Below are positions 8,771 through 15,924 of a stretch of DNA of 36,482 nt, one piece after another. Under the pieces are notes generated by a model, which saw nothing but the letters and a program-made list of their open reading frames with translations, was not told the DNA's origin and did no database searches. Location of the stretch: assembly GCA_023412765.1 (NCBI GenBank), contig JAEZBX010000072.1:1-36482 (forward strand), given 5' to 3'. Within the stretch, counting starts at the first letter, position 1; each line of letters begins with the position of its first letter. The translations under genes were made by a program, and so were the position numbers. The stretch is from Bacteroidota bacterium (lineage in GTDB: Bacteria; Bacteroidota; Bacteroidia; Cytophagales; Cyclobacteriaceae).

Positions 8771-8778
8771 TAGCTTTG
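8771..8778 (+). promoter_or_regulatory. Possible -7 box for the MATE gene
   Basis: TAGCTTTG matches TAnnTTTG exactly and ends 10 bases before the MATE start codon, implying a very short leader. No good -33 element is seen at the right spacing. Confidence 0.35.
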
Positions 8779-8788
8779 CACCCCATTT

Positions 8789-10126
8789 ATGGAACTCCAA
8801 CTCAATACGAGCTACAAACATATTCTGGGGATGGCCCTTCCCATCTCGCTCGCATTGCTTGTTCCCCAAATTAACTTCGTCACCAACAACATCTTTCTCA
8901 GTCGGCTAGGGGAAAAGGAATTGGCAAGCGCGGGCATCACCGGCGTCTATTACTTAATTTTTGCCGTGATCGGAAACGGTTTAAACAATGGGCTCCAGGC
9001 ACTCATATCACGACGGGCTGGCCAAAATCTAAAGAAGGAAATCGGTAGACTGTTTTATCATGGCGCATGGGTTGCGATAGGGATCGCTGCCATCGGCATC
9101 ACCATTACCTATCTGTTCGCACCGGCAATAATGCGTAGTGTGATTCATGACCCTGAAATTTCTGATCAGGTAATCGATTTTCTTTTGATTCGGATCTGGG
9201 GGTTGCCATTGCTGTATCTCTATGTGATGCGCAATGCTTTCCTCGTAGGAACAAATCAGACGCGGTTCCTGGTATGGGGTGCGTTGTCGGAGGCGATCGT
9301 CAATATTGTACTGGACTACGCCTTGATCTATGGTAACCTTGGATTTCCCGAACTGGGGTTCAATGGAGCGGCGTATGCTTCGATCGCGGCCGAAGCCTCA
9401 GGGCTGGTAGTAATTTTTCTGGTTATCCGATGGATGGGACTGCACAAAACTTTTGCTTTGTTCGAAAGTATCGAGTTCGATCCGTCGATGGTAAAATTGA
9501 TCCTTGTTCAGTCGTCGCCCCTGATTGTACAATACGCCATTAGCATCATCAGTTGGGAGTATTTCTACATCCTCATTGAGCATCACGGCGCAAGGGATCT
9601 TGCCATCTCCAACACTATGCGGAACATTTTTGGGCTTTCAGGAATATTTTCGTGGGCCTTTGCATCTGCAACGAATAGCATGGTTAGCAACCTGATCGGA
9701 CAGGGCAAGAGTGATCTTGTTTTGTTACTTATAAGGAAGGTGATTACGATCAGCTTCTTGATCTCCCTAGGTGTATTTACTATACTGAATATTTGGCCAG
9801 GCTGGTTCTTATCATTCTATGGGCAAGGCCCAGATTTCATAGAACATGGCATCCCCGTTATCAGGATTGTATCTGTTGCCTTGCTGATGATGTCGGTAGG
9901 AACGGTATGGCTAAACGCAGTAACCGGTACGGGGAATACCATCGTTAATCTCCGTATCGAACTCATTACGATAATTATTTATAGCATCTACACGTATCTG
10001 GTATTGGAATATTGGAAATTACCAATTACCTGGGGATGGGGTTCAGAATGGGTTTACTGGATATCCATGTTTTCAATGGCCTACTTCTACATGAAGTCCG
10101 GAAAATGGAGAGGCAAAAAAATCTAG
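8789..10126 (+). CDS. MATE family efflux transporter
   Basis: Inner-membrane multidrug and toxin extrusion antiporter that exports substrates in exchange for H+ or Na+. The 445 residues form about 12 membrane helices in two homologous halves. The family pattern is clear in the N-terminal ILGMALPISLALLVPQINFV and in the loop DYALIYGNLGFPELGFNGAA, a MATE hallmark after helix 5. The ATG at 8789 gives MELQLNTSYKHI, a normal short cytoplasmic lead. It resembles the DinF/NorM type, but the substrate cannot be read from sequence. It ends 4 bp from the stop of the convergent lipoprotein gene, leaving no room for a separate terminator. Confidence 0.92.
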   Translation: MELQLNTSYKHILGMALPISLALLVPQINFVTNNIFLSRLGEKELASAGITGVYYLIFAVIGNGLNNGLQALISRRAGQNLKKEIGRLFYHGAWVAIGIAAIGITITYLFAPAIMRSVIHDPEISDQVIDFLLIRIWGLPLLYLYVMRNAFLVGTNQTRFLVWGALSEAIVNIVLDYALIYGNLGFPELGFNGAAYASIAAEASGLVVIFLVIRWMGLHKTFALFESIEFDPSMVKLILVQSSPLIVQYAISIISWEYFYILIEHHGARDLAISNTMRNIFGLSGIFSWAFASATNSMVSNLIGQGKSDLVLLLIRKVITISFLISLGVFTILNIWPGWFLSFYGQGPDFIEHGIPVIRIVSVALLMMSVGTVWLNAVTGTGNTIVNLRIELITIIIYSIYTYLVLEYWKLPITWGWGSEWVYWISMFSMAYFYMKSGKWRGKKI

Positions 10127-10130
10127 ACTG

Positions 10131-11003
10131 TCACTTTCGCTTATAAAAGTATAGATAGACATCCTTCTTCTTGGGCTTTTCACTGAGGGTGTAAAATCCA
10201 GAATCATCAGATGCCCAGGCGATAGCTTCTCCCTGAGGTTCCTTTTCATAAGGCACTGAATGCGCAGGTTCCTTCATCTTTTCAATCAAAGATTCTGACG
10301 CCGATGCCTCCCAATGGAAAACATTGTCATCGTTTTTAAGCAAAATTTTTTGTCCATCGCGGGAAATGTCACCCCCGACAATACGGGTCATTGGAAGAGA
10401 AAACATTTTGCTCGCCGTATTAACATCATCCTTGTAGGGATACTTCAGCTCATATAGATATACCGGGCTTTCACGTTTTGTCACGACGTATAGATTCTTC
10501 GTTCGTGGGTCGAGCAGCAATGTCTCAGTGTCTTTAATTGCTTCCTCCAGCCTGAAAGTAATTTTATCAAAATTTGAAATAGTTTTTTTGGAACCTTCTT
10601 TCAATGACGGCTCTTCAAACCGATAAACATATTTTTCACGATGTCGCGCGTCGTTATCACCGATATCACCGACATACACGTACGATTTATTTGGTTCCGG
10701 ACCTGGTCCCACTGCAATATCTTCCCAGTCCCGATTTTCGATCCCGGCTAATTCACATGTTAATTTTATGTCAAGATTTTCATCCAATAGATAGATCTCT
10801 GCTTTGTTACCCGCATCGTTGTGGGCCCAAAGGTGCTTTGGATTCACTACACTGGAAGCAATACCAGAGATCTCCTTGAGATCATTGCTTTTTAGTTGCG
10901 CCATTTTTTGAGCTGGCTGGAAAGCATCTGATGACGGGTGCTGCCGTTCTTGCGCCGAACAAGAAGCTATGATGACCACGAGCAAACTGGGTATGATTCT
11001 CAT
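10131..11003 (-). CDS. Predicted lipoprotein with beta-propeller-like body
   Basis: Secreted lipoprotein of unknown function. I chose the ATG at 11003 because MRIIPSLLVVIIASCSAQ is a clean lipoprotein signal with lipobox I-A-S-C15; the frame stays open to an upstream ATG at 11039, but that would bury the signal. The body holds SGIASSVVNPKHLWAHNDAG, then NRDWEDIAVGPG and YVYVGDIGDN, spaced like blades of a small beta-propeller of the kind often labelled esterase-like or SdiA-regulated-like. No catalytic triad is evident. It converges on the MATE gene with a 4-bp gap and diverges from rluD. It is 290 residues long. Confidence 0.7.
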   Translation of the reverse strand: MRIIPSLLVVIIASCSAQERQHPSSDAFQPAQKMAQLKSNDLKEISGIASSVVNPKHLWAHNDAGNKAEIYLLDENLDIKLTCELAGIENRDWEDIAVGPGPEPNKSYVYVGDIGDNDARHREKYVYRFEEPSLKEGSKKTISNFDKITFRLEEAIKDTETLLLDPRTKNLYVVTKRESPVYLYELKYPYKDDVNTASKMFSLPMTRIVGGDISRDGQKILLKNDDNVFHWEASASESLIEKMKEPAHSVPYEKEPQGEAIAWASDDSGFYTLSEKPKKKDVYLYFYKRK

Positions 11004-11084
11004 AATATGGTCGATAATCGGGGATACAATGATAACCAAACGAACTAATCACAACCAATGTTCTCGCATGTTTAATAGATCACA

Positions 11085-11111
11085 TAATACTATTTTTGCC
11101 CAGTAGTATTA
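11085..11111. promoter_or_regulatory. Inverted repeat over the rluD promoter region
   Basis: TAATACTA (11085-11092) and TAGTATTA (11104-11111) are perfect inverted copies separated by 11 bases. The left arm overlaps a -7 box. The arrangement suits a dimeric repressor site or a short hairpin; no regulator is encoded next to it. Confidence 0.4.
11091..11098 (+). promoter_or_regulatory. Possible -7 box for rluD
   Basis: TATTTTTG matches TAnnTTTG exactly, 53 bases before the chosen rluD start. TTTA at 11071-11074 is the nearest candidate for the upstream element, at a spacing slightly too short. It lies inside the inverted repeat of 11085-11111. Confidence 0.4.
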
Positions 11112-11151
11112 AACGCTCACCCCATGACATCAAATAGAAATTGTGAATAAT

Positions 11152-12180
11152 ATGAGCGGAGACATGTTACCGGAAGAACAAGAGGATGAGCTTTTTGAAC
11201 ATCACCGCATAGTTGTAGATCCCAAACAAAGTCTTCTTCGCATTGATAAATTTTTGATGGACCGACTGCCAAATGTCTCGAGATCAAAGGTGCAGGCAGG
11301 TATCCATGAGGGATTCGTCAAGGTGAACGAGAAGGACGTCAAACCAAATTATAAGGTGCATCCAGGCGATGTAATAACGGTCGTATTTCCAGAGCCTCCC
11401 CGGGATACCGATATCACGCCAGAGAATATTCCATTGAATATCATCTACGAGGACCAATTTCTATTGGTAGTTAACAAACCTCCAGGTATGGTGGTACATC
11501 CTGCCTATCAAAACTGGAACGGAACTCTGGTTAATGCACTTGCGTTTCATTTTCAAAATCTTCCAGAGATGCCTGGCAATTCCGGACGACCAGGGCTAGT
11601 ACATCGGATAGACAAAGATACCTCCGGCTTGCTTGTGGTGGCGAAAGATGAAATTACACTCAACGGTCTGGCTAAGCAATTCTTTGATCATACCATTGAA
11701 CGAACATACAATGCCCTTGTCTGGGGTGTACCCGATCCAGCTTCAGGTACCATAAATATAAACGTGGGTAGAAGTTTAAAAGATAGAAGGATCACCACAA
11801 CATTTCCGAATGCCGAGATGGGACGCCATGCGATTACGCACTATAAATTGTTAATCGATTTTAGATATGTTTCCCTCCTGGAATGCAGATTGGAAACAGG
11901 GCGCACGCATCAGATTCGGGCCCATATGAAATACCTTGGACATCCACTTTTTAATGATGCCATGTATGGCGGCGATCAGGTATTGAAGGGAACTGTGTTT
12001 TCGAAGTATCGGCAGTTTGTGGACAATTGTTTTAAGATTATTCCTCGCCAGGCGTTACATGCGAAAACATTGGGCTTCATTCACCCGATAACAAAAGAGA
12101 AAATGCAATTTGATTCGGAACTCCCTGCCGATTTTAAGGACGTGTTGGACAAATGGGAGAATTATGTAAAATACAACTAA
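11152..12180 (+). CDS. rluD: RluD-type 23S rRNA pseudouridine synthase
   Basis: RluA-family enzyme that converts uridines in helix 69 of 23S rRNA to pseudouridine (RluD role by family; the exact target is inferred). An S4 RNA-binding domain spans about residues 25-85 (RIDKFLMDRLPNVSRSKVQ). The catalytic domain carries the signature LVHRIDKDTSGLLVVAK, with D154 as the catalytic aspartate. The later family motifs LLECRLETGRTHQIRAH and HPLFNDAMYGG are present. The ATG at 11152 gives 342 residues; a GTG three codons upstream is possible but less likely. There is an acidic N-terminal tail. It is a single gene divergent from the lipoprotein. Confidence 0.92.
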   Translation: MSGDMLPEEQEDELFEHHRIVVDPKQSLLRIDKFLMDRLPNVSRSKVQAGIHEGFVKVNEKDVKPNYKVHPGDVITVVFPEPPRDTDITPENIPLNIIYEDQFLLVVNKPPGMVVHPAYQNWNGTLVNALAFHFQNLPEMPGNSGRPGLVHRIDKDTSGLLVVAKDEITLNGLAKQFFDHTIERTYNALVWGVPDPASGTININVGRSLKDRRITTTFPNAEMGRHAITHYKLLIDFRYVSLLECRLETGRTHQIRAHMKYLGHPLFNDAMYGGDQVLKGTVFSKYRQFVDNCFKIIPRQALHAKTLGFIHPITKEKMQFDSELPADFKDVLDKWENYVKYN

Positions 12181-12274
12181 CGGAGGGAGAGATATCTGAC
12201 AGAATGCGGATGCATGTCTGTGGATTGCGCGATGCTAACTTGCGCTAAATTCGCTTAGTAAAGATATCTGCTTT

Positions 12275-12478
12275 CTAGAAGTAGGGCTTCAATGGTCGGT
12301 CTTGGCCGAGAGCCAGACGAATTTCTTTCATTGCTTCGCGCTTCACTTTTTGATGATGCAATTCATTCTTCCCATTACCTTGAAGAGAACGAATGTACTC
12401 CAGTACTTTTTCAGTCTGATCTTGATCCAGCCCGTCGAGCGAGGACAGGATCTGATGCCTGTGATAAAAAGAAGTCAT
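12275..12478 (-). CDS. Small hypothetical protein, 67 residues
   Basis: Short protein with no recognised domain. The N-terminal half SLDGLDQDQTEKVLEYIRSL is a predicted amphipathic helix pair. The C-terminal half is basic and ends REAMKEIRLALGQDRPLKPYF. The composition and ATG start are protein-like and resemble small cytoplasmic Bacteroidota proteins of unknown role. There is no toxin partner alongside, so an antitoxin assignment is not supported. It sits alone between rluD and the haem lipoprotein gene, which both read the other way. Confidence 0.55.
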   Translation of the reverse strand: MTSFYHRHQILSSLDGLDQDQTEKVLEYIRSLQGNGKNELHHQKVKREAMKEIRLALGQDRPLKPYF

Positions 12479-12684
12479 TGTGTTTTAGTGGTTTTGATAC
12501 TACAAATAACGCAAATATGGGGCCGGTGTTTCAAGCGGTTTTAAACTGTTAACAGTAATACAACACCGTGGTAATGTTTGGTTGTTATTCGTACAAATAC
12601 ACCAAGCGTATAATTCGAGATTCAGCATTGATCAGTATTGATAAAACCAACGACCTGGTTATATTTCATAACTAATACAAACGT

Positions 12685-15600
12685 ATGCTTTACTCTGTTC
12701 TAAGAAATTTTGCGTGGATTTTTTTCCTCGTAACACTGCTCTCCTGTGATCGCCAAGCCACAAATACGGACGAGCATTCGCCCGAGAGATCGTTAGCCGA
12801 TTTGAAAGTTCATCCAGGTTTGGAAGTCAGCCTTTTCGCATCCGAGCCAATGTTTTCAAATCCGACAAACATTGCTATTGATGATCGCGGACGGGTATGG
12901 GTATGCGAAGCTTTTAATTACAGAAATCAATACAATCCGAAAAACCCAGTAAAAGAAGAGGGAGATCGAATAATGATACTTGAGGATACTGACGGCGATG
13001 GTAAAGCGGATAACAGCAAAGTTTTTTACCAAGGCAAAGATGTGAACTCAGCTTTAGGAATTGCTCTTGTTGGAGATAAAGTAATCGTGTCGTGCAGCCC
13101 GAATGTTTTCGTGTTCACGGATGCGAACCATGATGATGTCCCCGATAAAAAGGAAATTTTATATCAGGGGATTCAGGGTACACAGCATGACCACGGCATG
13201 CATTCTTTTGTTTTCGGACCAGAAGGTCGCCTGTACTTCAACTTTGGTAATGAGGGAAAATGCTTGCTCAATGCCGCCGGTGATACCATCGTTGATGTAA
13301 ACGGGCATAAGGTCGTTACTAATGGAAAGCCATTCAGACAAGGACTTGTTCTGAGGTCAGATATCAATGGCAATGATGTCGAGGTAGTTGCTCACAATTT
13401 TCGAAACAACTATGAAGTCGCCGTTGATCCTTACGGCACAATGTGGCAGTCAGATAATGATGACGATGGCAATAAGGGCACGAGAATAAATTTCGTGATG
13501 GAATATGGCAACTATGGATTCCAGGATGAAATGACTGGGGCAGGATGGCGTGCTCGTCGAACTAATATGGAAAAAGAAATACCTCTCCGACATTGGCATC
13601 TCAACGATCCCGGTGTGGTGCCCAATCTACTGCAAACCGGAGCTGGATCTCCTTCCGGTATTACCACATATGAAGGAGAATTGTTGCCCGAGGTTTTTCA
13701 CGGTCAGATGATACACGCTGAGCCAGGTAACAATGTCGTACGTTCATATCCAGTCGAAAATGATGGCGCCGGTTACAAGGCGTCAATTGTAAACATTCTT
13801 GAAGCGCAGAACGACCAATGGTTTAGACCGATAGACGTGGCAATAGCACCGGATGGTTCTTTGTTTGTGGCCGATTGGTACGACCCCGGTGTAGGAGGCC
13901 ACCAGGTCGGAGATGTCAATCGTGGACGTATTTACCGGATTGCGCCGAGCGGCACTTCTTATAAAATTCCTGATCTTGATCTGCGCACTACTGATGGCGC
14001 TGTTGCAGCATTGACAAACCCAAATGCAACCAGGCGAATATTGGGATGGAATGCGTTGTCATCAATCGGTGATAAAGCTGAAGCCCCTCTTCAGAAATTA
14101 TGGAACTCCACGGATGCAAGACACCGTGCTCAGGCTTTATGGCTGCTCGTAAGAATCCCTGGACGCGCAGATCATTACCTAGCCCAGGCGTTGACCGACA
14201 AGGATCAAAACATCAGAATAACAGCAATTCGCGCGTCAAGATATTTGAAAAAGGATATCCTTGCAGTTGCGTCTCAACTAATCAATGACCCTTCGCCACA
14301 AGTGCGCAGGGAGATTGCCATCGCTATTCGAGGACAGGCAGGAAAAGAGGCAGCCGACCTATGGACAGCCCTCGCAAAAAGTTACGACGGCAAAGACCGA
14401 TGGTACCTGGAAGCATTAGGTATCAGCGCCGCCGGCAACTGGGAGGCGTATTTCGATACATGGATGAAATCAGTTGGGGATGATTGGAAAACGGATCCCA
14501 ATACTGACATCGTATGGCGCAGTCGAAGCAAAGCGGCAATGCCACTTATGGCTCAGCTCATTAAATCCGGTGATGAAAAATCCATGTTACGCTATTTCAG
14601 ATCTTTTGATTTTCACACCGACGCTTCGAAACAGCAGGTATTGACGTCGTTGATTGAGAGCAGTGACGGGACTAAGGTTTTGCTTGCCTTAAAACACATG
14701 GATCCCGCGAAATTAAAGATGACTGCCTCAGTTCGAAGTGCATTAGAAAATGTGTTGGAAGAGCAGAAGGGAAAGATCGAATTTGTCGAGCTGGTAAGTT
14801 CTTACAAGCTTCAGCAAAGATCGCCGGATTTGTTGAAGCTTGCTGTGCAGTATCCTGATAGCACTGTTGGCAAAGAAGCAGCAAAAACACTGCTGGATTG
14901 GGACAAGCTACAGTTGATCGCTGGCGCAATAAATTCTTCGGATAAGAATGAGAGTCAATCGATGGTAAAAGCACTATGGCCGCACATGTATAACGCGAAG
15001 GCTATTGGCATAATGGAAGGAATCATGATGGATGGCAGCAAGGATATGGATTTGAGAAAACTTGCAGTAAAAACATTTGGCGGTCCCTGGCAAGCCGAAG
15101 ATCGTTTGCTTGTTTTGGCCAAGGAAAACAAAATTCCTGCTGAACTACACACCGCGGCGGGCGGCGTTTTTCAAACGGCATGGCGCGCACTTTTGAGGGA
15201 AGAAGCTGCAAAATATCTTAAGTTGCCAGGCAGCAAGGAAGGCGCACCGCTTCCCTCCGTGGCTGTGTTGGTTGAGAAGCAAGGTGATCATATTAGTGGA
15301 AAGGCAGTGTTTGAATCGCTGTGCAGCAATTGTCACCAGGTTAACGGTGAGGGCGTAAATTTTGGTCCGGATCTCAGCGAAATTGGTGGAAAGCTTTCTA
15401 AGGAAGCATTGTATACGTCGATACTTTTTCCGGATCAGGGAATAAGTTTTGGTTACGAGGGATACCGAATCCAATTGGAAGACGGATCGGTTGCTATAGG
15501 TAAAATTCTTTCTGAGACACCGGAGCAGATTGAAGTCCAATACATGAATACACAACAAAGTGTATTGAAGGAAAAGGTTACTGGAAGAACAAAGTTGGAG

Positions 15601-15729
15601 AGTTCGTTGATGCCATCGAACCTGCAATCATCAATGAGTGAAAAGGAGCTTGTGGATTTGGTTTCGTATTTGGAAACTTTGAGAAAAGACCAGATGGCAT
15701 CGCTCCCTCCTACAAAGCCATCATCCTGA
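12685..15729 (+). CDS. PVC-type membrane-bound lipoprotein with c-type haem site
   Basis: Large secreted lipoprotein (lipobox L-L-S-C21) of the PVC-type haem-binding family, often called membrane-bound dehydrogenases. Residues about 35-430 are a beta-propeller of the Pirellula/Verrucomicrobium N-terminal type, with Ca-loop-like stretches DTDGDGKAD and DANHDDVPD. Residues about 440-830 form a HEAT-like helical repeat region (LTDKDQNIRITAIRASRYL). The C-terminal cytochrome c domain has C880-S-N-C883-H884 and ends near an axial Met segment SSLMPSNLQSSMSEKELVDL. At 1014 residues it matches the family. Members are thought to oxidise sugars or related substrates at the cell surface, but the substrate here is unknown. 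It stands alone, with no partner oxidoreductase beside it. Confidence 0.85.
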   Translation: MLYSVLRNFAWIFFLVTLLSCDRQATNTDEHSPERSLADLKVHPGLEVSLFASEPMFSNPTNIAIDDRGRVWVCEAFNYRNQYNPKNPVKEEGDRIMILEDTDGDGKADNSKVFYQGKDVNSALGIALVGDKVIVSCSPNVFVFTDANHDDVPDKKEILYQGIQGTQHDHGMHSFVFGPEGRLYFNFGNEGKCLLNAAGDTIVDVNGHKVVTNGKPFRQGLVLRSDINGNDVEVVAHNFRNNYEVAVDPYGTMWQSDNDDDGNKGTRINFVMEYGNYGFQDEMTGAGWRARRTNMEKEIPLRHWHLNDPGVVPNLLQTGAGSPSGITTYEGELLPEVFHGQMIHAEPGNNVVRSYPVENDGAGYKASIVNILEAQNDQWFRPIDVAIAPDGSLFVADWYDPGVGGHQVGDVNRGRIYRIAPSGTSYKIPDLDLRTTDGAVAALTNPNATRRILGWNALSSIGDKAEAPLQKLWNSTDARHRAQALWLLVRIPGRADHYLAQALTDKDQNIRITAIRASRYLKKDILAVASQLINDPSPQVRREIAIAIRGQAGKEAADLWTALAKSYDGKDRWYLEALGISAAGNWEAYFDTWMKSVGDDWKTDPNTDIVWRSRSKAAMPLMAQLIKSGDEKSMLRYFRSFDFHTDASKQQVLTSLIESSDGTKVLLALKHMDPAKLKMTASVRSALENVLEEQKGKIEFVELVSSYKLQQRSPDLLKLAVQYPDSTVGKEAAKTLLDWDKLQLIAGAINSSDKNESQSMVKALWPHMYNAKAIGIMEGIMMDGSKDMDLRKLAVKTFGGPWQAEDRLLVLAKENKIPAELHTAAGGVFQTAWRALLREEAAKYLKLPGSKEGAPLPSVAVLVEKQGDHISGKAVFESLCSNCHQVNGEGVNFGPDLSEIGGKLSKEALYTSILFPDQGISFGYEGYRIQLEDGSVAIGKILSETPEQIEVQYMNTQQSVLKEKVTGRTKLESSLMPSNLQSSMSEKELVDLVSYLETLRKDQMASLPPTKPSS

Positions 15730-15917
15730 GTGCGAGTCCGTATGCATTGGATAACAGGTGATCCGCGAAGGATCCCCTTCAGGACTGCCGTCAGCAATTA
15801 AGACTGGTGTCACCGGTACCTGTGAGAATGCATGGCCTTGAAGGGGATCCTTCTCGAATGCGTACCACCCCACGACTAAGCATTGAAGGACTAGTCGAGG
15901 GCCGATGCTCAGGACGA
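15721..15917. repeat. Nested inverted-repeat element between convergent genes
   Basis: The inner arms GAAGGATCCCCTTCA (15767-15781) and TGAAGGGGATCCTTC (15839-15853) are perfect 15-base inverted copies around a 57-base centre. Outer arms TCATCCTGAG (15721-15730) and CTCAGGACGA (15908-15917) match at 9 of 10. Further short inverted pairs lie between (ATGCATT at 15742-15748 with AATGCAT at 15828-15834; ACAGGT at 15754-15759 with ACCTGT at 15818-15823). The left end covers the stop codon of the haem lipoprotein gene and the right end stops 7 bases from the AsmA stop. It could be a repetitive palindromic element, a two-way terminator, or both. Confidence 0.7.
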
Positions 15918-15924
15918 GCTCACC

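Noticed and set aside
11004..11039. Upstream ATG extending the lipoprotein by 12 residues
   Set aside because: It would place extra residues ahead of a clean lipoprotein signal peptide.
12187..12270. Two AGATATCTG copies between rluD and the small gene
   Set aside because: Only a 9-base repeat with a palindromic core and no symmetry or promoter context.
12275..12478. Toxin-antitoxin module around the 67-residue protein
   Set aside because: No second small gene lies next to it on the same strand, and the sequence has no recognised antitoxin fold.
12545..12556. Perfect 12-base palindrome ACTGTTAACAGT upstream of the haem lipoprotein gene
   Set aside because: Several palindromes of this length are expected by chance in a window of this size, and it is not aligned with a promoter.
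15145..15797. Minus-strand open frames of 160 and 114 codons under the haem lipoprotein gene
   Set aside because: They are antisense to the cytochrome domain containing CSNCH and have no recognisable features.
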